This document shows positions 11,902 through 26,900 of a stretch of 64,000 nucleotides of DNA, one piece after another. This DNA is from Alitta virens (Eukaryota > Annelida > Polychaeta > Phyllodocida > Nereididae): the NCBI GenBank assembly GCA_932294295.1, contig OW028575.1:41822753-41886752 (forward strand). Reading direction: 5' to 3'. A program made the translations under genes and the position numbers. Every line of letters begins with the position of its first letter. The first letter of the stretch is position 1. The notes below the pieces were generated by a model that worked only from the letters and a program-made list of their open reading frames with translations, was not told the DNA's origin and did no database searches.

Positions 11902-14900
11902 CTGGCTAAGTCCAAGCCTGAAGGTATTTGGATCCACTTCCAAGACAGTAAGCAGTTTCTCAACAGCCTGAAATCAAACATAATACCATCATTGAGCATT
12001 TCTTTCTCCACCAAAATCGTTAGAAAAATATAATAAACGGACTATCATGACTCAGCTATGACCACACTTTTTATTTTTATCTTAGCTTCTTAGATCCTCT
12101 CAGGAAAATTTATAGTGCGTTGGTCAGACGAAAATTCAGAAACAAAATAATATTTCATGTCGAATAACATTGGGACGTTATATATATATTTTTTCATCAT
12201 GTGGGCAAATCCAAGAAGCCAAAACTAAAATATTTAAGTGTGACCTAAATTATCTATTTTTTGGACAAACATGTAAGACAATAATTACCTGTTTATCGTC
12301 CATGGTAGAAGCAGGACGACTTTCGACTGGCGCCAGAACTTCAAACCGTCTTCTGAACTCACTAAAAAGCATATGCTCTGGGAACCCTGCAAAATTTTTC
12401 ATAATACATTCCAAAATTACTCCAGCAGCCATGACCTCATCATTTCTCAATCAAGCTCAAAGAGAATCAAGTTGACTAATGACATACTACTAAGGTAAAA
12501 AGTTTTCTGCTAACCTTGTCTGTGTATGCGAATTGCTTCAATAATTTCAGCTCCTCTTATCTGTGAACGCAAAAGAGGCACATGTACCATAATTTCTTCC
12601 GTGGAAGATCCACCTTTGTTAATGGGTTGCACAGAGGCTCTGATATCACACAACCCTGCCTTATATTGTGGCAGTAAGCATTGGACAAAATACATTTGCG
12701 TTCTGCGTAGCATGTCCACCAACGAGTCCTGCAAAAAAAACCACAAACATTATTATTACTTTTAATAATGCAGTAACAAATATTAATACCAACACTGAAT
12801 ATCTAATATTTGTTTCAGCACCAGACCAATTGCACAGAGACATAAATGAAATACAGAAATAAAGATGATTTATTGATCACCATATGGGTGAAGTTTTGGT
12901 ACCATACTGGTCATTACAGGATGATAAGCAAAAAATGCCCCTGTGCCATAAACACAACTCAAATCTTTAATAATATCAATATATGATTCAATAACAGTAA
13001 TGCACTGGCCCCTGATTCTGATTACCTATGCAGCAAATAATACAGACTTTAAAAATTAATGTATTCAATCCACATAGATGTTTACTATGATACCGCGCAT
13101 CATAAAAAACTACCAGAGAATAAACAACCAACTCACCATCTGGAACTTAATTTGGAGACAAACAGACTTGCGCTTGAGGCCAGCAGTTCCTGACGCGTAA
13201 GACCTTCTAATACTTGATGCTCTCCTGAGTGAAGAGCTGCCGTCCGACCCAACGACTGAGCCACCTGTGATGGACAATGGCCCTCGGAAATTGGTGAACA
13301 GCATGCTGATTTCTTCCCTGAAAAATTAGGTAGGAGCAATTACTGGTCTGTGATAGCATAACATAGCCAAATCAATGTGTAATGTTAAAGAATGATAAAA
13401 GATTAGCTAGACCAAAGTATCGCCAACTGAGGACAAATATTTAGTTTCCACAGTGAAAAATTTCTAACCAGGTCCAACTAACTAAATTCATATTTCTCTT
13501 AAGAGTTATGAAAGCCCTCATTTTACCATAAACTACATTATTTCATTCATTACTGGCTGAATCACTTTTCTGAAAACAAAACATACTTCTGTGAATCTTG
13601 CAAGAAGACATTGACATTTCTGGACACAGGATTCTCTCTGCATTGTTTCAACCATCCTTTGGCGTTGTACTGCACAGGGTTGGTGCCTTGGAAGTGGTTC
13701 AGCAGAAATGAGCGATTGTCACCACTGCGTTTCAGCAGACTGGCTCCTGAACATAAAATAAGCCAAAAAACATGTAAACTTATTGTCCTCTCACCAATAC
13801 AGCCACGCTATAGAAATGACATGAACAGCTTTAAAATTACAGAATGCTAATGTTACAACACATTCATAAATAAAATAAGACTTCCAAGAAACCCGCATTA
13901 AACTAAATTGCAAATAATTTTCTTATTATAACTTACTTAAAGAAAGTGGTCAACAAAATTCAATCTACAATGTAAATATAAAATAGGTTGCCATGACTCC
14001 CTCCAGAAACAAAATGATTTTCTCTTTAGTAACTTAAAGTACTATAAAACTACTATATTTTCACCAACTACCCTTTCCCCTGCTAAATCCAAGGAAAACA
14101 TTAAAACAAATTTTAAGAGAAAGCAGGTAGGATCAGAAAAACGCAACTGCATCTTGATCAAAAATGCATCAAGTACAGTCAACAACTTAATCAACACAAA
14201 AATAAATAAAAAAACAGAGAAACCACAGCATATTTCAATGAGGCAGATTCCAGTTTGGTTGAACTATCAACCTGAGAGAAGTCAGTGGTGTTTAGTTCAC
14301 AACTTTAACAAAAGGTGGAACCAGAGCTATTTTACAGTCAGTGCTGCCATCTAGTGCAAAACATTAACATTAAAAACATACAGGTTACCTTGAGATTCAG
14401 GATTTTCTGGAGAAGCAAACAAAGCACCTTAAAATATCTTTATGGTAATAGGATCAAAGAATGTTGAATGATAGTGTGGTACTTAATTAGAGTCTGCAGT
14501 TATAGAAATGTTTATCTAAACATTATTCAAAATTAGATAGCTTTAGATGGACTTTTGGTTATCAACAGGTCAAAGCTGAGGGGGGAGCTTTAAATTTTCT
14601 TTTACCTTGTTCTTTTTTGTTTTTTATTACTGACACTGTGAAATAATACGTAAACACTAATTAACCAAATATCAATCACATTTTAAACACAAAAAAACTT
14701 AATGTAACATGCAAACATGCCACATACATTTCATACCACTATCAGACTTTTCCAGGAAAATATCACTTAATAAGCCGTCATCTTTACTTTGTAGAAATTT
14801 CACACAATTGATACTCACGTCTCTCATTAGCTGAGCCATGATGCAGGAAGAGGCGTTCAAGAAAACTGTCGTCATTAGATCCTGGGAAGATGGCTTCCTC

Positions 14901-17900
14901 GTCCATTAACCATAGCAACCCTCTGCGGTCTTTTTCCTCCACCTCATGTCCTCGTACCTGCAGCAAGGAAACAAAGTGTTGAGTTTTACAATTATCAGAA
15001 TAGAATTGTGAATTGTTAAATTAAATATTGTAAATTTTTTGGTTAATTATACATATGAACTGAATTGAATAGTACACTTGCATGTGGAAACCTAGTTGTT
15101 TTTTTTACCATTTATCATCATTTAAAAGTATTCAAAAGTGTTCAGACAGACATGATTTCCTAATAACTATTAAAAATAATATCCAGCCACTGAAGAACAT
15201 AAAATTCATAACAGATACCTTCTCAGAGGTACAAAGCATCAACATACACAGTTGACAACTAAAATTTTAGGAAGACCAGTTTTAATAATTCAGTTTATAC
15301 AAGTATCAAAATCCAAACCAGCAACATGACACTCACCACATTTTGTTCCGGGGGTTTGTCAATTAGATTCACCATAGGACTGGGACTGGTTGTTACAAAC
15401 TCAAAATCACACTCAATATTTTCCTGAAAGAAGGCATAGTATAAACATAATTACAGATCACATTTACTGGTTCTGTTTGTTCTATCATAGGTACAATGTA
15501 TTTTGTTACAAGATGGTGTGGAGCTGGAAGACTCCCTTTCATATAACTCCACAAGATTGATTTGAAAGAGCGATTCCAGAAGGACAGGACGTGTAGTGAC
15601 CTACCTGAGCATAAAGGTCTTGTTGTGAGGTAAAGACGGCGTCATGGAAGAGTAACTGCAGCCGTTCTTGTGCATAGTTATGACAAAGGTCTTCGAAGGT
15701 GGCCCCTCCCTGGCGACCACATGATAGAGGGTTCTGGAAACCTGGCATGTCCAACACAGATATTGATGCCATGGTGCGATAGTTGGTTGACAGAGATCTG
15801 TGAAGAAGAAAAAAAAGCACACAGATTCAATATAGTTCATGCAACAACGAATCATACAATAATAAGTTATGCTTGATTCTTACAAAGGAAACATTGAACC
15901 CATCATCATTTTCTTTCGCCAACTGCTCAACGAGTCATGTTAGTTCATATGGGACGGTATCTCACCTTCACTGGGATTTGAACCCATGACCCCCTTGGTG
16001 TATGAAGTGAAATGACTCATTGAGCTGTTGGACAAAAGAAAATCATTATGTGCCGACACAGGTTAAGTTAAATCCATACACACATGCATGCTAACAAAAC
16101 ACAAATTGTGTGTGCGCAACATGTCAGCATAAATTGATTTAAATTATCTAATACATTTATATTTATCAATTCCAATTCTTGTATACCGCGAACTACGACC
16201 GAAGTATAATCTGATTAAAGATGATATACCTGTTAATCAAGGAGACCAAAGCGCTGAAGAGCTCCGAGTATAACCCCATGACAAATCCTTCCAATGCTTC
16301 AACTCCCCCAACAACTTCACCATTGACCATCTTGTCTCCCTGATTGCTGTTAAAAAAGAGGTTAAAAGTCATGAAGTTAAATGCTCTATCAAAATGAAAC
16401 TGGCAAAGTTAGTTAAGATGTCAACTGACAGCTACTGGCCAGCCATCATTTAGTGCTGACAAAGGGTGCAGACCGAAACACAGACCTGTAAGCTGCAGGA
16501 AGTAGCAACACTAAACAGTCCTTACACAGCATGACATAGACCAAAAAGCGCATATAAATCATATTTCTAGTCCACCTGCAAATGGACACAAACTCATTAA
16601 GACACTGACCGAAAGTTGGAGCGAGTAGGTGTGCTCTGAGAAGGATTGAAGATAGTTCTGCTCAGTTCTTCAACAGTCGTGCCAAGCACTGATGCAGCCT
16701 TTTGCGCAGCTTGTGGTCGACTAAACTGATATTTGTTATTGGCACCTGAAAAAAAGGAAAGAATCATTTACATCTTTATATTTCAATGCAAAATTTATCA
16801 CATAAAATCAGATGGTTCATATATAGTTCCCCCCCCCCATTAATTAAGTATTAAGTACCATTAATTAAAGACAAACTGATCAAAAATAATGCATATATTG
16901 GCCCATAAACCACCATCAACCCCACCAGTAAAGAACCTTAAATGAGCAGTAATGTTGAAGACATCAAGGATTTCCTCTACGTTTTTTGGATGCATAATCT
17001 TCAGACCCCAGGAAAAAATTATATTTTAGCACCTTCATAACCCATCATAAAACCAGCTGAATATAAAAAAACATGAAAAATCAACTTTGATAACTGTAAC
17101 CAATGTTAGAACTTAGAACTACTGTATCTTGAATTATGTTAGTTGAAATTATCTCTTGCACCTGAGAGAAAAGGGTTTTCTCTCATCAAGCAAGAGCATT
17201 GGAAAGCCATAAATAGCAAATCATTATGAACATTAACTTCTTTTAAAAATGCTCTGTTACTTCTTCTTATGACCTAGGCTCACCGCTAAAGTCCGAGGCT
17301 GTAAGTCCAGAACTCTCTGGATATGCATTAGCAAATGAGTCAATGAAAACATTCAGTATTATCATAGTAAAGCCAGGTAATAACTATCAATGAATTGCAA
17401 CATGGCATATTCTTTAATTGTGTGCCAGTGCCAGAAATATGCCAAACTGGAGTTCTATCACTTTCATGCATCATATATTTTTAATTACACTGCAAATATT
17501 AGCAAAATACTTGCTACATACCCTTAGCAACAGCGGCCACTCCCAAATGATAAATGGCAGCCATTATACTGATCAAAGCTTTTTCTTCACCCTCCGATAC
17601 TCCAATCACTGAAAAAGCATGGCGTACCTTGCCCCATGACTGAGCACCCTTTTGTCGATCTTCAGCCTGCAAACACAACAATCTCAATTTCATTCATGTT
17701 ATCTTAATCTTATGATCCAAAAACAAATTCGCTATTTTATGAAGCATTATTGTCAAATTTTGTAAATACAATATGCTTAAAGTCATTTATAGTAAATATA
17801 CATATCATTGATATACATAGCTACTCTATTCTGAAATTGGTAAACCAAATTCACACTAAAAATATACCCCTCATCAGGAAACAACATGAGTGCATTCAAT

Positions 17901-20900
17901 CTGCAGTAGTAAAATTTACATTGCATTTGGCAAACCAAAAAAGTAGTGCAGCATTATTATTCAGTGATGAGTGACCAACAAGTTACAATGGTTTTAATTT
18001 ATCAGTCAAATTATCAAATCAAACTCCTTAATTACAAAGCTAGATCCTAGTGGATCTTTCAAGTTTCACCCATATGATTAAACCACGTTGGTGGACACAA
18101 AAGAGTTCAATTGGATAGTTTGACCACAGAGTAGCAAACAGATAGGACACACGCAAAAATAAGACACACTATGGAAGCTGGGGAAAGGAGGCATATGGTT
18201 AAATAAGTTAATGACTTCACGAAAAGAAAACAATTGCAAATAATTACATTACATCACAGTTGCCCGTTAAGATGTCATTGAACATCATAAATATGACCAT
18301 CGGCCAGTGGTGCTATACATGAAACGATAGCTTCATTTGTTGTGTATGGCATTGAAAGTGACTACAAAATGTTATCTCAAGTGTCATATGAGAAAAAAGA
18401 GCCATGTACACATAATATTTTATGAAATTATCATCGACTAGCTACCATCGTCAATCTTGTGACTCCTTTTCCCTTGATTCCATGATTTACAATTGAAAGT
18501 ATTCGAGCGTGCATTCTACAGTGTATCTCTATTTTCTGTGGGTTGACCATCCAAGGTGATCGGCAAGCGAATTTGTGAAAGGATTAGTCAGTAATGTCAA
18601 CACAATGTTAGGGAACTGCATCACACCAATTTGAGTTATCAGAACATTAGTTTCCAGACCAAAAACACGAGTCTACCTCCTCATCCCTATCACTGCCTAC
18701 TTCTGTTTTATTCAATTCAACACACATGTTACTCTCCTGTTAAAAGAAGGAGCAATCATTCCATTGTAAATGTTTTCTAATTTCATCATCCTATTCTTTT
18801 ACAACAATGATAGATAACCAAAATTTCAGGAAAATATGACAAACATGCTTTAAAAAGCTAGAAAAAGAGTGAATTACATCCATTCTTTTAATTCTTTAAG
18901 CCACTTACCCTTTGCAGAGGCGTCATGAAGATGTTTGGTTCATTCATACTCTGTAGTTGAAGTTCATTCCTGAAGTGAAAACATTAAAAAATTAACATCT
19001 AAATGCATCATGACCAACATCAGAGGGTTATTTTACAGAAGCATTTCAGCAAATGTAAAAGGGATGCTAATGATATATTGCTCGGAAATGCATGATGATA
19101 CAGGTAATTCAAATTCATCATCATAAAGCAAAGCTCACCTAAGATTGGTTTCTAAGCCAGCCAACATCTGGTAAAACGCGTGGAAAGTTGGTTCTCCTTC
19201 GGGCCGTTTCACTACACGGCTCTTTTCCATCATTAAAACCTGAAAATTTCCAAAAACTCAATGTAACGGACTCCAATAAATTGACAACATTATGACTTGC
19301 AGCAAATACCAAAATACATACAGCGCTATCGAATTTCGTTCTACTTTTGTATGTTTCCCAGAACACAAACTTGCGTAAGAAGATAAAAAATGACAATTTT
19401 CAAGTAACAATCATGTCTACTAACCTGGATAGACGCAGCAGCAATTTGGCCAGAATGGTCAAAATCCAAAGAGAACATTTGAGTGAACTTGGAAGCACTG
19501 GTGTTCATGATTGTCCTGCTGTGACCAAACATACTGAGCAGTATGTTTATCGCTGTTAGTTTTTCATCTGAAATTAAAAAAATATTACGACTTTAGAAAA
19601 GTTCACCCAATCTTTCAGTAAATTATTTTGATAACAATTTCATTCTTGAGGTGCATACAGCTGACTCAATGCCTGCGTCATCTCATGGGAACTCCCTGGA
19701 CCACAGGAAGCAAAATATAAGAGCAATTTTACTTGGTCTTACTTGTGAGGAAGTTGTTAATAGACCCAGCAGCAGCAGTCAAATAACTCAGAATGTGATG
19801 AGCATTTGTACTCTTCCCACTTCCGGACCGACCCATCATGATGATGGACTGGTCATGACGAGATGATAACAGGTTCCTGTAAGCGATCTGGGCTGTGGCA
19901 AAGATGTGTGGTGGCATGTCTTCCGGTTTACATCCTCGAAACATTTGAATGACCTACAAGAATAACCATGAAAGAGTGAAACAACTGCAACAAACTCGTA
20001 ATTTGTAATGAAAGATTTGCAGATGAGATTCATGGGAAAAACATTTGGTATGATAATGGTATTTTCAAACAATGTGACAGTCCCACTTATAAGTATTTGT
20101 AAACTGCAATCATAGTCTATACTGTGGTCTGTAGAATCCATAGCAAAGGTTGTGTAGAAATATAAACCATGTAACAGTAACACAGCAAAATCTTTCATAT
20201 CTTGATTCATGTTTTGTCTTTAAAGGAAATCCCTTACACAGTAAGAAAGAACATAGAACAATTCGACGATATCATTCTATGTTATATTGCAGTGATATAT
20301 TACCTTGTCAGAATAAATAGCAAGGGGACACATAGGGTTGATGGTTATCAAGGACCTTCCTGCATAGGTGTGGATCAGATTACTGCCATAGCGTTGTCTC
20401 AGGGTGTGAAGGGCGCTGGACTCGTTCAGGTGTCTCAAGGTGGCCAAGTCTTCCACTCGGTCAAACTGGGGGGGATTAGCCTGACAACAAAATTCAAAAT
20501 AATGATATGAATATATGTATCTCAATAAAATGATTAAAATCTATTTAATTGAGAATTTTAGATGGGACTGAAATGTGATATGGTAAGCTTCATAACCTTT
20601 GTGACTCCTATAATGAAGTTTTAATTTAGCTTTTAATTTAAGATATGGTTTGATGTAATTTGTGAAAAAAAATATACTTCTTTCAAAATGATGAGAAACA
20701 CTAAGGAGAATTAAAAGAGATCTTTAACTTCAGTCAAAACCAGAAATCCACCAATTCACGTTTTAATTATGTCTAATACACCAGAGGGCAGCAGCTACCA
20801 TACTGACCTTTTCAATGTCGTCTTCATCCACCTCCAACTCCTGTCCATTGTGTTCCAATTTGACATTGCAACGACCTTCAGACAGTTCGTCCGTGCCTTT

Positions 20901-23900
20901 GAGTACTCTTGCAGCAGTAAACCCTTTCTTGTGCACAAGCCAAACTTTCTCAGCCGTCAACCAAGCCTTTTCTGATGCAACCTGATCTTCCGATTTGGCC
21001 TGCAGTATATTGAAAGTGGAATCAATCAAATAGATCTCTCTATCAAAACGCAGAAATTGGAATTCAAGATTCAATTCACACAAGCCAGCTCCATTTTTTA
21101 TGTTCCCCAAGCAGTTGTATACCAAAAAAAAAACCTTTTCCAGTCTGCTTACAATTATCAAAATCATTAATTTAACAACCATTGTGATGGGTATGTACAA
21201 CGAACCATTATTTGATTGCCAAACAAAAATACATTTCTATTCCTGCACACAAACACTGAATGAAAGTATAAACCTTTTTTATTTTTAAATACTGACATTA
21301 ATACAAGCTATACAGGTATACAATAGTTTAAAACTGAATGCTCTAGTAACACTATGCATTTGAATGCAGAGCGCACACTGAACTCGTCCTCTTGTGTTGT
21401 AGTATGATAAATTTTTTCTTCAAGTTGAGATAAATAATATGATTAATTTTTCTTTAATTGAACCTATATGCAAATATATTTGATTTAAAAACAAAACAAA
21501 AACATCTGACAAATAATCCCTTATGACAACATTATAAAATTAGTCATGGACAGATCATCACAGAGGGACTAGGCTCTGCTAGCATTTGTCACTGTATCAA
21601 CCAGTGATGACACATTGATCCACGGTCACAGCTGGCATCCAAGGCCACTATGACACTGACTCTGAGGCAGCCTACCGGCTGTTCTTCATGTTACAATAGC
21701 TGTGCAGTTGTACACCTTTATTACTACTTTGACCTGGACTGTGAACATGCATAGAGTAATACAAACAGTAGTTCTTTTTTCAATAATTTAGCTAATTTCT
21801 TGCAACTAAAATTAATTAAGTCATGATCAATTCTTCACATATTGGTCTTTCTTACCAATAGTACAGCATGCTTGCTAAATTACTAAGCAACATAAACTGA
21901 CCAAAATGATAACAGAGTTGGATCAGCATTATCTTTGTAAATATATATCATGTATTTGTGATTACGCAATGTGTATGCACATATAACATGTTCCCATGCC
22001 ATGATCACCACACACAAAGTACACACTCTAGGCGGTGTAGCTTAAATCCAAATGAACAATGATGAATGGGATTTGCACTTTTTACTGTTCTAAACATTGA
22101 CGTTAGTTTCAGCCAATCCAGAAATTCTATATTTCCCAGCTTTGTAAATCAACTAAAGAGAATACAATTTCAAAAGTAACCCAATCTCTTATTTACAAAT
22201 ACAAAATGACACAGATGAATGAGAGGAAAACACACTGAACAGCCAGGAAAGTGTCAAATAACACTCTCCACAATGGCCCATTCAATGCCAATAATGTCAA
22301 TCACTGCTATAGTATTCAATGTATATATATATATGAGTATGCAACATTATTCTGTAATCCACTCACATGACATGGACAAACACAGTTGTATTTCTGACCT
22401 GACTAACACATATGTCAGTTAATGCCGACTTTAAATTCGTTGGCACTGGTACACATTGTGCAAGTTAGTTTTGTACAAATGTACTATCTACTAAACTAGA
22501 TAAAGTTATTAATACTCAGTGACAGCTCTAGCATTAATGGGATCAGGTATACTCATACCAAGCTGATACCCTACAATTACAATGTGACAAGTCGATAATT
22601 TGCACATGTTTAAAGTATACACAGTACAATTCCTGGCTGTTATTAAAGTCACCCCGTCAGATAAGTCACTTTATCAACAACCGGCAATGAAAGGAAAGTT
22701 TCGGGTCACACTTAAAGATCTTAAGAAATTTGTCTGGTATGACATTCACTGCGACTTCAAGCTGACCTACACTATTTCATGTTTTCTAAATACACCATTC
22801 AAGGTCCTAACAATGAAGAAAATAAATGTGAAACAGACATTATCCAGACACAAAATAGTGACATCATGGTGATTTGATATCACTTCAATTGAACTTGCTC
22901 TTAGCATGTTCAATGTTTCATTAATCACCGAAATGTTGAGTTCAGCACTTTCTAAGTCTGCTTTCATTAGTCAGTTTTACTTTCTTGATTTATCTATACG
23001 TCTACCTTTAGAAAATGCTCACTTCAACTGGCAATAAATAAGATGATATCACTCAACATTTTGGAAGTCTTCAATAGGAGATGACATAATGGGAGAAGCA
23101 GATATATCTTTATGTTGAAATTTTGAAGAGCCACTGTAAAAATGAAGTTTCCAAGTTGAAGTTCAACACATGCACTTCATACAGAGCACTTCATACAGTG
23201 ATACAGAGCACACTGCAGTTGTCACCATGGTACCAGTATAAAGAGCACTTGCTGTAATCTTGACCCACCAAACAAAGCTAAGAATATACTTCAGAAAAGC
23301 TTAGTAAAAAGTTTTTCCATGTAGACTTATCGCCTTCTTCCTGGTCCATACAAGTTGATACAACTAAGTTGTTTAATTCAAACTCGAGTTCCTCAATAGG
23401 CCTCAAGTGGTCCGCACTTCACTGAAATGGACCTTTTCACCAACCTAAATAAAACTGAGGCCCTGTGAGGGCACTCTGATGCACCTCAATGCTCTAGAAG
23501 ATGAAATCAAGACAGAATATCAGCATCTTATTGCTGCATAATGAAAAATTGATAATTTAGCAAAATATGGAGCCATTCTCTTGATTATGGACCTGGAGGA
23601 ATAAGATGAATAAATTTAACATCAGCTAAGTCTATAATGACTCTAATGAGTAGCTCTATATACATGCGAATTATGGCTATAACTACAGCAGATCAGGCCA
23701 TGCCTCAGTTGTATTCTAATATTATAACATGACACTTAAAAGCTTCACCAACAAGGCAAAGGTACTTGTTAAGTACTAATACGGAGCCATGGTAATAAAG
23801 AATGAGGGCAAGACTGACAAACCGACTGTCTGACTGACTATGAATGAATTGATCTATTGATTAGGTGATTGTCAGCTTTAACTATGCCTGAATCATGTCG

Positions 23901-26900
23901 ACACAGACCGCACAGACTATTGAATTGCATCACACATGTAGCCACGCAATGCCTTCAATGATAAGAATTCCTCTAGCAATTTAATTGTATACAAACACAA
24001 GATCATGAAGATAGACTGACTCTGACTGAGTAACTCGAATGTAACAGCATGATTTCTGTTCCTGCTATTTGAGCAATGTTGAAGGTTTACTAAGTTAACC
24101 ACCTTTTTTCCCTGAATATTTCCTTCTTTTTCAATTATTTTCTCAAAAGCCACAGGGTTAACCAAAGGAGGAGCAGCTAACAGTCTGGCTTATGTCCAAA
24201 CCACTGGGCAAGCCAGTGAAACCACACAGCATCTAATGTACTGCTTTATGGTACACACACATGCAATAGATAACACTCTTCACAAGCAACTGAAAGGCTG
24301 GGGCCAAATGAGCCAATGCACTACACGATAGTCTACACCCCATGCCAATCGGTTGCCAACGATAGTCATTTAACAATTTACTGACTTCAGGGAAAGTTTA
24401 AAACTTTGGGTGGATAATAAACTGCAACACACTCAATATATTAAACTGGGCAATGAAAATCTTCTGGCATGAGATCTCAACACTGGTCTATAGCTCATTC
24501 CAGCAGTTCTTTATCATGTTGTGGGACTGACCAATCCACAGCCCATCAAAGTAGTTTTGTCCAATACAGCCAAATTCACAGACTTGGCAAGTTGCAAGAC
24601 TAAGAACTCCAGAGCAGAGAGAACGCTCCAGACACAGGCCCCTTCCAGCAGAGCTGGCCTATCTAGACATAGCATTTTTTGTAAATACTATGTCTAGATA
24701 TGCCAGCTCTGCTGGAAGGGGCCTATGCTCCAGAGGACGTCATGTGAATCCAGGACTCCCATTGGTTAAACAAATGTTAAAGCAGTCCCTGGGCCACTGA
24801 GAGTCCTGGATTCATATGAAGTCCTCTGGAGCAGGTCTCTCTGCCCTTGAGTTTTATAAATGTCTACGATATTGGCTGTAAACCATGAAGACAAGAGTAG
24901 AGTCTCCGTGATTAAACTAAGGGCATTGATTAAACTACTGACTTAGAGCTGGCACTTACCTAGATGCCTGTCTTTGGGGGAAGGGGGGGGGGGGGGAATC
25001 CCCTTCCCCAAAACGACCTACCCCTCCCCTCCCATCAAAAAAAAAAAAAAAAAAAAAAAGCCTTAGTCTCTGCCTATGCAATGACACCACAATGTGAAAG
25101 CATTTGTGAGGTAAGGCAATTCAGATCCTAAAAATCGTTTGATCTGTCAAAGTAGCAGCACACTAACATTTTCATGCGGCAGCCATGTTGGCAGATTTGC
25201 CTCATTGATTGTGATGTCATCAGTAGACAATGGCCATGGTAGGGTCACAGAGTGCAAGAACAATGGAGAAGTAATGATGTCATAATATATGACGTTATCA
25301 AAATGAGGCCAATAAGGCAAAATTGCCAACATGGCTGCAATGTGAAATGGGTGTAATACATATATATATATATATTCTTTGTAAGAATATAACAGTATTA
25401 CAGTGGAGCTCTAGAACCAGACAGGCACTCAATTCCTCACTCTGAGTTTGAGATTAAACAGAGACAGCCAGCCAAAAGAGTGGGCGACACTTATCGCTCA
25501 TTAGACATATTGATTTTCAAAAGCAAGTCTACTTCTGAAAGTCAATACCTACTTAATCATTTTGATAATTCCTAATCGCAGGAAATATCATGCTGTGCGT
25601 GGAAAATTTTTTCTGCATTTATCACAGCTATTCTAGACTGAATAGAGCATGTAGAAGTACCACTTAATTATTTTTTCGTCTGGAACAGTAGATTGATATC
25701 ACCATAGCATTCGAGTAGATCTAGTACTGTATATTGGTGACCCCAATGATGTATTGTTGCAATTTGATGGTCATTGCAAAATTCTGCACACTATAAATTA
25801 TCATTATTATCATTTGTCAGTCATTATAAAGTTCTGCATGATACAAGTGATGCCACAAATTATTCTGGGCAGCATTTGTAAATCTGTGGCCAGACACAGC
25901 ATGCAGTGCTATTAACCCTGCTTTTCCACTGTTTCCTTGCCAAGCTGCATCACAGACACAAACTGTGACAAGGACCTGGGTGAGTCAGAGGCTGCATGCA
26001 ATGCATGATGATGATGCCTTTAGACGAAGCAACTGAGATGAACTGACTGTTATAAATACAGAATAGCAACCACACACACAAATGAGACACAATAGGCAAG
26101 ACCAACTTGAGTTGCATGGACAATTTTCACAGTTCTCAGGAAGTCATTGCTAGTAGACTAATAGTCTTTTCACTGAGCAGCCCTGAGTTCAGCAAGACAG
26201 AAGTCCTTCCTCTCCTCTTAATACTCGTTATGCTTTTCAGACATAGAATATATTCACTGACTTATTCAATAAATAAAACTTTCTCAGAAAAATAACAAAA
26301 ATCAACTGAATGATAAGATGTCAAATATACATTAAAATGCACTAGAAATACTGCTGCTAGGATGCACTTTGCTTCAGCCAATCACAGCCAAGGGCGGGAA
26401 CTTTTTCAGCCAATAGAATAGCAGTATTCTGTTGAAGCCACCTGGTGGAAATATAGAGAACCGTCCATGAAAATCCACTATTAGCGCAAGAGTTTAAATC
26501 ACTAACCAGTACACTGTAATCAGTGTCGTCAGCGTCAACATTGAGGCAAGAAAAAAAACCTACCCTTTGCACAAATAAGAAATAAAATTGGCTGATCTTG
26601 TGACCCAAGCCTTGTCATCTCATCATTACATTTACCTCTGACAATTGCCCTTATAACCTGATGACTTCGATTCAAAAACTTCCCTATGTCTTCCTGTTCT
26701 CCAGTTATAACAATGACCAGTGTTTGACAAAGTTTTTGTTATATCATCCAAGTAACAAGCACACGATATCCCTATGCTTGTATTGCCTCATAAACATTTA
26801 CTTCAACAGAAGAGGACTCACCTACACAATGTTTGGTAACAACCACAAACAATGCTCTCTCTTGAAAGGTTTACAAGACACAATAAATTACACACAAAAA

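Noticed and set aside
15908..16048. Genuine tRNA gene on the minus strand
   Set aside because: Boxes A and B are present, but the acceptor and anticodon stems do not pair and the flanks form an inverted repeat, so a SINE-like remnant fits better.
22600..22872. 90-codon plus-strand ORF in the MYO18A intron
   Set aside because: No start context, no splice partners and no recognisable family; length is within chance for AT-rich intronic DNA.
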